This document shows positions 1 to 5,158 of a stretch of 8,037 nt of DNA, one piece after another. Origin of the DNA: Clostridiales bacterium (lineage in GTDB: Bacteria; Bacillota; Clostridia; Peptostreptococcales; Natronincolaceae); NCBI GenBank assembly GCA_012800145.1, contig JAAZJW010000067.1, positions 1 through 8,037 on the forward strand. The letters are read 5' to 3'. The notes under the pieces are model-generated. The model saw only the letters and a program-made list of their open reading frames with translations, was not told where the DNA came from and did not search any database. Position numbers and translations under genes: made by a program. The number at the start of each line of letters is the position of its first letter. Within the stretch, counting starts at the first letter, position 1.

Positions 1-11
1 GAACATGCTTA

Positions 12-106
12 GGGACTAGGGGACGGGAGTTCTTGTCCCATCAAATTCCATTTTATCTATAGGCAGAGAATGGTGAGATGGGAAAAAACTCCCGTCCCCT
101 TGTCCC
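12..106. repeat. REP-like long hairpin, copy 1
   Basis: Arms at 12-42 and 77-106 are almost perfect reverse complements over about 30 bases. Each carries the core GGGGACGGGAGTT flanked by GGGAC on the outside and TCCCATC towards the loop. The 34-base centre can extend the stem, because CCATT at 48-52 faces AATGG at 69-73. There is no coding frame. The GGGGAC core resembles REP-type intergenic repeats of Firmicutes. The element lies downstream of the glutamate dehydrogenase stop, and no T-run follows the stem, so it does not look like an ordinary terminator. Family assignment is inference. Confidence 0.7.
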
Positions 107-128
107 GTACCTTTCTTTTTGTTACATG

Positions 129-199
129 GGACACAAGGGGACAGTCCCTTTGTGTTGTTGAAAAGACACAACACAAGAGGAACTGGCCCCATTGTGTCC
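129..199. repeat. REP-like long hairpin, copy 2
   Basis: The arm 129-156 (GGACACAAGGGGACAGTCCC, then TTTGTGTT) is an imperfect reverse complement of 170-199, with a loop of about 13 bases. The arms share GGACACAA...GGGG...CAGT...TTGTGTT, with a few mismatches and one or two single-base length differences. It shares the GGGGAC core with the hairpin at 12-106 but not the rest of the sequence, so the two are related but distinct repeats placed back to back. It sits 35 bases past the stop of the minus-strand glutamate dehydrogenase and could protect or end that transcript. Confidence 0.65.
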
Positions 200-233
200 G
201 ACCAGATCTCAGTCAACCTTAAAACAATTGTTA

Positions 234-1490
234 TTAATACCAACCCCTAAGTTTCATTGCCTCCGCAACCCTTTTGATAGAAATCATGTAGGCTGCTGTT
301 CTCAGAGTTGTCTTATGTTCCTCCTTGAGAGCCCAGATTTCATCAAAGGCTTTTATCATCATCTCTTCCTGTTTCCTTTGTATTTCCTCAAATGACCAGG
401 AATATCTCTGCAGATTTTGTACCCATTCAAAATAGGATACGGTTACTCCACCGCAATTCGCAAGGATATCGGGAATAACTATAATTCCTTTTTCGTTCAT
501 TATACTGTCCGCCTCAGGTGTGGTCGGTCCGTTGGCACCTTCACAAACAATTTTAGCCTTGATACCTTCCGCATTTGCAGATGTCACCGCATTCTCCAGA
601 GCACATGGCAATAAAATATCGACGTCATAAGTAATGATGTCCTTTCCGGGAAATTCACCTTCGGCGCCCGGAAAACCTTTAATACATTTATGTTCTTTTA
701 CATATTCGGCCAATGCGCCAGCATCAAGTCCTTTGCTGTTATAAATTCCTGTGGAATGATCTGCAACCGCTACCAGTTTTCCGCCCAATTGGGTAATATA
801 TGTACCTGTAAAGGAGCCCACATTCCCAAAACCCTGCAGGGCTACTTTAGCATTCTTCATATCCAGATTTATTTTCTTAGCGGCCTCCCTGGCCATGAGA
901 GCAACACCATATCCTGTTGCTTCTGTTCTAGCCAAGGAACCATAAAATTCAACCGGTTTGCCGGTATATGTTCCGGGTGCAAAATCCCCCGTTGTTTTTT
1001 GATGTTCATCTACCATCCATGCCATGACTTGTCCATTTGTTCCAACGTCAGGTGCAGGGATGTCCACCTTTTCCCCGACAATAGGGGCAATAGCCCTTGC
1101 ATATCCCCTGGCTAACCTTTCTAACTCACCTTCCGATAACTCGAGGGAATCAGCGACTATGCCACCCTTGCCCCCTCCGAAGGGCACACCGACAACCCCG
1201 CACTTAAAAGTCATCCAAGTGGAAAGCGCCTTCACTTCATCCATATGTACTCCGGGGTGGATTCTGATACCGCCCTTAAAAGGCCCAATAACATCATTAT
1301 GTTGTGCCCTATATCCTATAAAGGTTCTGACACTCCCGTCATCCATTCTTACGGGAATTGTAACCTCTAGCGTTCTCATCGGATTCTTCAGGATCTCAAA
1401 TACCGCCGGATCTGTCCCCAGTCTATCACATACTGTTTTTACCTGCTGCTGAACAATCTCCAAGGGATTTAATGTTTTTTCAGCCACCAA
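234..1490 (-). CDS. gdhA: Glutamate dehydrogenase (Glu/Leu/Phe/Val dehydrogenase family)
   Basis: Cytoplasmic enzyme interconverting glutamate and 2-oxoglutarate plus ammonium with a nicotinamide cofactor. At 418 residues it has the usual length of hexameric bacterial glutamate dehydrogenases. The N-terminal substrate domain carries the IGPFKGGIR motif (about residues 68-76), the active-site glycine-rich stretch GVPFGGGKGG (101-110, catalytic Lys108) and PAPDVGT (145-151, catalytic Asp148). The Rossmann domain has QGFGNVG (219-225). An Asp at 244, after the second beta strand (AVADHS), favours NAD over NADP by family knowledge, but that is inference. The frame begins TTG at 1490 and the next codon is GTG (1487); a strong AAGGGGGT box lies 6 bases before TTG and 9 before GTG, so either may be used. 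The gene appears monocistronic with its own promoter candidate at 1556-1584. A catabolic or anabolic role cannot be told from sequence. Confidence 0.96.
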   Translation of the reverse strand: MVAEKTLNPLEIVQQQVKTVCDRLGTDPAVFEILKNPMRTLEVTIPVRMDDGSVRTFIGYRAQHNDVIGPFKGGIRIHPGVHMDEVKALSTWMTFKCGVVGVPFGGGKGGIVADSLELSEGELERLARGYARAIAPIVGEKVDIPAPDVGTNGQVMAWMVDEHQKTTGDFAPGTYTGKPVEFYGSLARTEATGYGVALMAREAAKKINLDMKNAKVALQGFGNVGSFTGTYITQLGGKLVAVADHSTGIYNSKGLDAGALAEYVKEHKCIKGFPGAEGEFPGKDIITYDVDILLPCALENAVTSANAEGIKAKIVCEGANGPTTPEADSIMNEKGIIVIPDILANCGGVTVSYFEWVQNLQRYSWSFEEIQRKQEEMMIKAFDEIWALKEEHKTTLRTAAYMISIKRVAEAMKLRGWY

Positions 1491-1496
1491 AAATTA

Positions 1497-1504
1497 CCCC
1501 CTTA
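1497..1504 (-). promoter_or_regulatory. Ribosome binding site of glutamate dehydrogenase
   Basis: On the minus strand AAGGGGGT precedes TAATTT and then TTG GTG GCT. It supports a non-ATG start: spacing is 6 bases to TTG and 9 to GTG, and there is no ATG near the conserved N-terminus. Confidence 0.7.
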
Positions 1505-1555
1505 AAATTTTTGAATATCTTTTGCTGCATACTCAGTTTAATATATATTTTTAAA

Positions 1556-1584
1556 AGTATATCATAATTATTTTGTCACTGCAA
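1556..1584 (-). promoter_or_regulatory. Candidate promoter of glutamate dehydrogenase
   Basis: On the minus strand a -10 TATACT (1556-1561) is preceded by TG one base upstream (extended -10). A weak -35 TTGCAG (1579-1584) lies at 17-bp spacing. This would give a leader of roughly 60 bases. It is a motif match only; the -35 fits poorly. Confidence 0.45.
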
Positions 1585-1600
1585 ACGGGAAAATTACCAG

Positions 1601-1628
1601 GATGAAGCAAAAAACTGTCCCTAGCGCC
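1601..1628. repeat. Solitary half of the REP-like repeat
   Basis: This stretch reads GATG, AAGC, AAAAAACT, GTCCC, TAGCGCC. It parallels the right arm of the first hairpin (77-106), which reads GATGGG, AAAAAACT, CCC, GTCCCC. No matching opposite arm is found nearby, so it looks like a remnant or single-arm copy between the glutamate dehydrogenase promoter and the stop of the P-loop gene. The similarity is visible but short. Confidence 0.45.
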
Positions 1629-1637
1629 TTGGAAAAT

Positions 1638-2459
1638 CTAGACAACAAAAATTAGTCCTTTTATATTCAAATTTATAGTCAATACATTGAAAGATGTCAT
1701 CCCCTCAATTTCCATTTTAACCTGTTCCTGCAATCTTTTGGCCAACGGCCTGATGGGATTGCCGTATACAACCCGTGCATCCATTTCTATGATGAGTCCC
1801 TGGTTGGTGTTGGTGATACCGATATTGCTGATCCCGGAGATCCCTATTGTTTTATTGGCTGCATAATATACCAGGTCCTCTATAACCCTGTTAGAAATAA
1901 AATATTTACCCATATAACTGAATGTAGGTCTGACAACAGAACGTTCCTCTGCCCCCGCGCTATCTTCCCTGCCAAGGCTTCTGAATATCCTTAATGGGTT
2001 CAGGAAATATCCCGAAAAATCCTTTTTTATTTCGAAGGTCGGAACGGGTATAACATGTTTCCCTTCTTTCGTTCGGTACTTCCTCGCCAATCCAATTTCC
2101 TCTTCAGTCGATATCTCATCAATAAAAACCCATTCCTTAATTTCCCCTAAACCCAAAGCTTCTACTATCCTTTCCACCATTTTGACAGAGGTACCTAAAA
2201 CAAGTATCTTTTCAGGATTTTCCCTTTCTAAAATTTGTTTGACTTTTATCCTATGATTTTCGTTGAGAAAAATTGCCCTTTTGATGGCGCTCATAGAAGA
2301 ATCTTCTCTTTTTGCAGAGCTTCCCCCTAGTACTTTATTCCCCTTTATTAATAATCCATCATCTATTATGTATTCGATATTTTTTTGTTTTGCTATATTA
2401 ATAGCCTGAAAACTCTTTCCCGTGCCACTGGGACCCACAAGTACAAATACTTCCACCAT
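1638..2459 (-). CDS. P-loop NTPase fused to an Asp23/Gls24-like domain
   Basis: A 273-residue protein with two parts. The N-terminus starts with a beta strand and a Walker A motif GPSGTGKS (residues 9-16). A hydrophobic strand ILVLGT follows (85-90), then WVFIDE (110-115), which could be a Walker B. The middle (about 116-178) is charged. From about 178 to the end the pattern matches the Asp23/Gls24 (DUF322) family: YFISNRVIEDLVYYAA, then GISGISNIGI, an alternating strand GLIIEMDARVVYG (221-233), a helix of the RLQEQVKMEIEG type, and a final strand LTINLNIKGL. There is no signal peptide or membrane segment, so it should be cytoplasmic. The ATG start is supported by GGAGG six bases upstream. 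Asp23-family proteins act at the cell envelope or as small accessory proteins in Firmicutes; the function of this combination is not known to me. It is transcribed divergently from the ferredoxin. The ATPase assignment is good and the Asp23 assignment probable. Confidence 0.85.
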   Translation of the reverse strand: MVEVFVLVGPSGTGKSFQAINIAKQKNIEYIIDDGLLIKGNKVLGGSSAKREDSSMSAIKRAIFLNENHRIKVKQILERENPEKILVLGTSVKMVERIVEALGLGEIKEWVFIDEISTEEEIGLARKYRTKEGKHVIPVPTFEIKKDFSGYFLNPLRIFRSLGREDSAGAEERSVVRPTFSYMGKYFISNRVIEDLVYYAANKTIGISGISNIGITNTNQGLIIEMDARVVYGNPIRPLAKRLQEQVKMEIEGMTSFNVLTINLNIKGLIFVV

Positions 2460-2529
2460 ACCAAGCCTCCAAACAAATCAATAATATTTTTCCGCTTAAA
2501 TTCAGTGATAGAATTTATCCCGGGAAAAT

Positions 2530-2548
2530 TATGGTGAGAATCATTATA
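2530..2548. promoter_or_regulatory. Possible Fur-type box between the divergent P-loop and ferredoxin genes
   Basis: The stretch TATGGTGAGAATCATTATA agrees with the classical 19-bp Fur consensus at 14 positions by my count; the right-hand 14 bases fit best (TGAGAATCATTATA). It overlaps a minus-strand TATAAT-like hexamer (2543-2548) upstream of the P-loop gene and lies about 35 bases before the ferredoxin -35. Iron control of a ferredoxin region would make sense, but an AT-rich region can give such a match by chance. Confidence 0.3.
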
Positions 2549-2583
2549 TATAACAAACTTTCTCATAAATTCATATCTTTTTA

Positions 2584-2613
2584 TTGATTATTCTCTTTTC
2601 ATATTGCTATAAT
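2584..2613 (+). promoter_or_regulatory. Promoter of the ferredoxin gene
   Basis: A consensus -10 TATAAT (2608-2613) is preceded by TGC, giving an extended -10. A -35 TTGATT (2584-2589) lies at 18-bp spacing. This is the best sigma-A-type promoter in the window. Transcription starting near 2620 gives a leader of about 120 bases before the ferredoxin start. Confidence 0.7.
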
Positions 2614-2662
2614 ACAGATAGCTTCGATCATGTTATACATACCTCATAAATATATTATATAG

Positions 2663-2688
2663 AAAGGTGGTGAATGTCTCGGTTTTGA
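2663..2688 (+). promoter_or_regulatory. Strong ribosome binding site driving a four-codon mini-ORF in the ferredoxin leader
   Basis: AAAGGTGGTGA (2663-2673) is a strong Shine-Dalgarno match, but it runs straight into ATG TCT CGG TTT TGA (2674-2688), a four-codon reading frame. That ATG is exactly 66 bases before the ferredoxin ATG and in the same frame, separated from it by the TGA. No comparable ribosome binding site stands before 2740. The mini-ORF may be chance, a leader, or the trace of a start displaced by inserted DNA. Confidence 0.4.
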
Positions 2689-2739
2689 AGGTTCCCGTTA
2701 TATTGTTTAATGAGATCCCAGAAACCGGACGACATAACA

Positions 2740-2910
2740 ATGGCCTATGTAATTACAGATGATTGTATTGCTTGTGGTGCTTGCGAAGCAGAATGTCCAA
2801 CAGATTCTATTACAGCCGGAGATCCAATTTATGTAATCGATCCGGAAACTTGCATTGATTGCGGTGCATGTGCTAATGTTTGTCCAGTAGATGCCCCGAA
2901 ACCGGCATAA
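2740..2910 (+). CDS. Clostridial-type 2[4Fe-4S] ferredoxin
   Basis: Small acidic cytoplasmic electron carrier of 56 residues, the usual length for clostridial ferredoxins. It has two CxxCxxCxxxCP motifs: Cys9, 12, 15, 19 followed by Pro20, and Cys38, 41, 44, 48 followed by Pro49. Each motif gives three ligands to one cubane cluster and the fourth to the other. Family partners include pyruvate:ferredoxin oxidoreductase and hydrogenase. I chose ATG 2740 because the family starts MAYVITDDCIACG; the frame is open upstream to an ATG at 2710, which would add ten unfamiliar residues (MRSQKPDDIT). Neither start has a well-placed ribosome binding site; the only strong one is at 2663-2673. The gene is monocistronic, with its own promoter and a terminator nine bases past the stop. 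Confidence 0.95.
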   Translation: MAYVITDDCIACGACEAECPTDSITAGDPIYVIDPETCIDCGACANVCPVDAPKPA

Positions 2911-2918
2911 AGCTAAAC

Positions 2919-2947
2919 AAAAAAGTAGGATTTATCCTACTTTTTTT
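2919..2947. terminator. Bidirectional intrinsic terminator between ferredoxin and marR
   Basis: AAAAAAGTAGGA (2919-2930), a four-base loop TTTA, and TCCTACTTTTTTT (2935-2947) form a perfect stem with a T-run on either strand. It begins nine bases after the ferredoxin stop and reaches the stop codon of the convergent MarR gene, so it can serve both. Confidence 0.9.
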
Positions 2948-3392
2948 ATTTATTTAACATTTCTAACTTTACGAGAAATTTTAATATGGCCTTCTCCTCG
3001 TTGAAGGTAAAATCATCTAATAAGGAGAATAATATCTCCTTTTCCTTACTTATGGTTTCATCGAAAAACAACTTTCCTTTATCAGTCAATTCTAAAATAT
3101 AGGCCCTTCTATCGTCTTCACATCTGTTTTTACTTACATATCCCTCTGATATCAGACGATTGGCTATTGTTTTAAAAGTATTTCTGTCGATATTGAGGGT
3201 ATCCATAACTTCAAACATTTTTTTCCCCTGTCCATCTCCAAGCAGTTTTAAGATTAAAAGGTCTGTAATCGACAAATAGCAATTATTGTTGCCGACACCT
3301 TTTTTATCTAGAATAATGATATTAGTAACAAATTTTTGTAGATATTCATATATTTGCGCATAATAATTTCTCATATGATCACTCTCAGCCAC
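2946..3392 (-). CDS. MarR-family transcriptional regulator
   Basis: A 148-residue winged helix-turn-helix protein of normal MarR length. The dimerising N-terminal helix (about 8-30) is followed by LSITDLLILKLLGDG (40-54), a recognition helix near DRNTFKTIANRLISEGYV (69-86), and a wing with the conserved CEDDRRAYILELTDKG (91-106). C-terminal helices (108-146) complete the dimer interface. MarR proteins usually bind palindromes near their own gene and adjacent divergent genes, and release DNA on binding small phenolic or toxic compounds or on oxidation. Here the divergent neighbour is an RND efflux operon, the natural candidate target. Cys38 and Cys91 are present, but redox sensing is not implied. 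The frame opens with GTG at 3392; ATG at 3374 (residue 7) is an equally reasonable start, as neither has a clear ribosome binding site. Its upstream region is interrupted by a palindromic repeat starting 27 bases before the GTG. Confidence 0.88.
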   Translation of the reverse strand: MAESDHMRNYYAQIYEYLQKFVTNIIILDKKGVGNNNCYLSITDLLILKLLGDGQGKKMFEVMDTLNIDRNTFKTIANRLISEGYVSKNRCEDDRRAYILELTDKGKLFFDETISKEKEILFSLLDDFTFNEEKAILKFLVKLEMLNK

Positions 3393-3418
3393 CCATTAAT
3401 TCTTTCTGATCCAGATAT

Positions 3419-3542
3419 GTCAGACTGTGTGAAAAAGCACTTTTCCTGCTTTTTGTCATTCTGAATGTAGCGAAGAATCTCGTTTTTAGGCCATTTGAGA
3501 TCCTTCGCTTCGCTCAGGATGAAATTTTTCACACAGTCTGAC
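3419..3542. repeat. MITE-like nested palindromic element
   Basis: The ends are perfect 18-base inverted repeats: GTCAGACTGTGTGAAAAA at 3419-3436 and its complement at 3525-3542. Inside, 3456-3481 and 3498-3523 form a second imperfect inverted repeat around AGCGAAGAATCTC / GAGATCCTTCGCT. A third small hairpin pairs AAAAAGCA (3432-3439) with TGCTTTTT (3447-3454). The inner part resembles the CATTCTGAGCGAAGCGAAGAATCT repeats common in Clostridia. It has no coding frame. No clear target-site duplication is visible. It separates marR from the efflux promoter. Confidence 0.8.
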
Positions 3543-3671
3543 GGGTCTGTTATGTTATTTCATTAGTCCTGTAGTCCTGCACAGCCGTGTTTATTTGCGG
3601 TATGGTGTCAAATTATCAGGGGGAATACTTTTGTATTTTGTTCCTTGTTTTAATTTTAAATATTTATAATA

Positions 3672-3700
3672 TTGCATTCAAACGAGGAATATATTATACT
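3672..3700 (+). promoter_or_regulatory. Candidate promoter of the efflux operon
   Basis: A -10 TATACT (3695-3700, five of six consensus bases) lies 17 bases after a weak -35 TTGCAT (3672-3677). The 22-bp palindrome starts only eight bases past the -10, a typical place for a repressor site, which strengthens the assignment. The leader would be about 230 bases. Confidence 0.55.
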
Positions 3701-3707
3701 GATGTTA

Positions 3708-3729
3708 TTACCGACTGGCGGGTCGGCAA
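3708..3729. promoter_or_regulatory. 22-bp palindromic operator, TetR-family-like
   Basis: Half-sites TTACCGAC (3708-3715) and GTCGGCAA (3722-3729) flank a six-base spacer TGGCGG. Seven of eight positions per half are complementary. It is markedly GC-richer than its surroundings. Size and spacing suit a TetR/AcrR-type repressor covering the transcription start. No TetR gene lies in the window. Confidence 0.6.
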
Positions 3730-3738
3730 TGTACATAT

Positions 3739-3756
3739 AGTTATTATACAATAACT
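3739..3756. promoter_or_regulatory. Second palindrome, possible MarR operator
   Basis: AGTTATT (3739-3745), ATAC, AATAACT (3750-3756) is a perfect 7+4+7 inverted repeat in the efflux leader, ten bases past the GC-rich palindrome. AT-rich 16-20 bp palindromes with AGTTA/TAACT half-sites are common for MarR proteins, and a MarR gene is the divergent neighbour. Binding is inference. Confidence 0.4.
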
Positions 3757-3935
3757 TGGTTGCTAAAGTAAAGAGTTATAGAAATATAAAACAGTGTTAC
3801 ATATTCGTTATCCTGGGACGTACAGAGTGGGTTTGACCTGCGAAGGATCTTAGATGATTTTGAATAGGGTGGACAGGGCAGTCTGTTCCTGCAATTTTTA
3901 TAGTAATGGCAAAGAGCAAAATCGGGGGGGATAAA

Positions 3936-5156
3936 ATGAACAAAAAATTAAAAATAATTATACCATTGATTGTAGTTTTAATAGGTGCGGTGGTACTAAT
4001 ATCAAGATTTGGCAATTTTACCGAATCCAACACAACACAGGAGGAAGAAGACTATACACCGGTAGAGGTACATAAGGTTACTGTCGGGACTATTGAAAAC
4101 AAAATCAAGATTAACGGCAAAGTAGCTGCAAATGAAGAAATAGCGGTTATACCTAAAGCGATAGGTATAGTTACCAATGTTAACGTAAAATTAGGAGATT
4201 TTGTTGAAAAGGGCGATACACTATTTATAATAGAACAGGATGACATCGCAAAAAATGTTGAACAGGCAGCCAATGCTGTGCAAATGGCGCGCAATGGTGT
4301 AGCCCAGGCTGAAAACGGTTTAGAAACTGCAAAACTGAACTATAAACTGAACAAAGAAAAAATAGAAAACGCCCAATTAAATCTGGAACGGATTGAAAAA
4401 TTATATGAAGAAGGTGCTGTGTCCAAAAACCAGTTGGAACAGGCACAATTGGCTGCTGACGGGAAAAACCTGGAGGTGCTAATGGGTCAGGTTAACCAAG
4501 CGGAGATAGCCCATAGACAGGCTCAGAGCCAGTTAAGACAGGCAGAAATAGCACATGAACAGGCATTGAGCGGTTTAGGGAATACAGTAGTCAAATCACC
4601 TATGGACGGATTCATATCCACACTGAGTGTCAAGGAGGGCCAGATTGCGACTAACAGTCAACCGGCGGCTACAATCGTAGAGACTGATAAGGTATACATT
4701 CAAATCAATGTTGTTGAAAATATAGTTAATAGGCTACATGTAGGGCAAGAGGTTGAAGTTAATGTTCCTGCGGCCTTTGATGACCACATTACCAGCACAA
4801 TCAGTTATATCAGTCCTACAACAGATATAAGAACACAACTTTATGCCGTAAAAATTTACATAGACAATTCTGAACAAAAAATCAGACCGGGTATGAACGG
4901 GGAAGTAAAATTGAGCATGGATACTGTGGATTCTGCAATTGTTATCAGAGGGGACGCCGTTCTGGACAAAGAAGACAAAAAAACGGTATTTATAGTGGAG
5001 GATAACACAGCTATAGAAAGGGAAGTGATTACAGGTTTAGATACAGGGGATTATATAGAAATTAAGGAAGGGCTCGAAGAAGGCGAACATATTATTGTAG
5101 AAGGGCAACATTATGTAGAAGATGGCGGCAAAGTCAAAGTTGTGAGGGGTGATTAG
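3936..5156 (+). CDS. RND efflux membrane-fusion (adaptor) protein, HlyD/AcrA family
   Basis: A 406-residue adaptor for the RND pump encoded immediately downstream. It has a short basic N-terminus and one membrane anchor (residues 6-23), with the rest outside the membrane; there is no lipobox cysteine. The split lipoyl domain is visible as IPKAIGIVTNVNVKLGDFVEKGD (72-94) and VVKSPMDGFISTLSVKEGQ (218-236). Between them is a long alpha-helical hairpin (about 101-216), rich in Ala, Gln, Glu and Asn. A beta-barrel domain follows (250-330; IRPGMNGEVKLS, 316-327), then a membrane-proximal domain (334-405) ending in DGGKVKVV. ATG 3936 is chosen because GGGGGGG lies five bases upstream and the membrane anchor follows directly; an in-frame ATG at 3906 has no ribosome binding site. 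The stop is two bases before the RND start, so the genes are co-transcribed and probably translationally coupled. Substrate is not predictable. Confidence 0.93.
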   Translation: MNKKLKIIIPLIVVLIGAVVLISRFGNFTESNTTQEEEDYTPVEVHKVTVGTIENKIKINGKVAANEEIAVIPKAIGIVTNVNVKLGDFVEKGDTLFIIEQDDIAKNVEQAANAVQMARNGVAQAENGLETAKLNYKLNKEKIENAQLNLERIEKLYEEGAVSKNQLEQAQLAADGKNLEVLMGQVNQAEIAHRQAQSQLRQAEIAHEQALSGLGNTVVKSPMDGFISTLSVKEGQIATNSQPAATIVETDKVYIQINVVENIVNRLHVGQEVEVNVPAAFDDHITSTISYISPTTDIRTQLYAVKIYIDNSEQKIRPGMNGEVKLSMDTVDSAIVIRGDAVLDKEDKKTVFIVEDNTAIEREVITGLDTGDYIEIKEGLEEGEHIIVEGQHYVEDGGKVKVVRGD

Positions 5157-5158
5157 CG

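Larger units (their letters stand above)
3543..3935. other. Gene-free control region and leader of the efflux operon
   Basis: I see no gene here. The part 3543-3670 is AT-rich, with a tandem TAGTCCTG pair (3564-3579) and a weak hairpin AATAC/GTATT near 3624-3637. The part 3672-3756 holds the promoter and two palindromes described separately. The rest (3757-3923) is a long leader; it contains a short hairpin GGACAG/CTGTTCC (3871-3889) followed by TGCAATTTTTA, too weak to call a terminator. The ribosome binding site GGGGGGG (3924-3930) lies five bases before the adaptor ATG at 3936. Confidence 0.55.

Noticed and set aside
690..1452. Plus-strand open frames opposite glutamate dehydrogenase
   Set aside because: They are shadows of the conserved enzyme on the other strand, without ribosome binding sites or recognisable domains.
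2686..2688. TGA between the upstream ATG (2674) and the ferredoxin as a selenocysteine or readthrough codon
   Set aside because: The upstream codons give no ferredoxin-like sequence, ferredoxins of this family start at the 2740 ATG, and no SECIS-like hairpin is evident right after the TGA.
3564..3579. Tandem TAGTCCTG pair as the start of a repeat array or target-site duplication
   Set aside because: There are only two copies, directly adjacent, and they do not flank the palindromic element, so they show neither an array nor an insertion footprint.
3631..3669. Twelve-codon TTG frame after AGGGGG (3619-3623) as a leader peptide
   Set aside because: It lies upstream of the likely promoter, is very short, has a non-ATG start and shows no peptide-like pattern beyond AT-rich codons.
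3833..3861. TTGACC as a second -35 box close to the adaptor gene
   Set aside because: The hexamer is good, but no acceptable -10 lies 16-18 bases downstream (GATTTT at best).
3871..3889. GGACAG/CTGTTCC hairpin as a terminator or fourth REP copy in the efflux leader
   Set aside because: The stem is about six pairs with a bulge, the following T-run is interrupted, and similarity to the REP core is limited to GGACAG.
3906..3935. Alternative adaptor start at ATG 3906
   Set aside because: It lacks a ribosome binding site, and the extra residues would run through the GGGGGGG ribosome binding site of the 3936 start, which lies directly before the membrane anchor.
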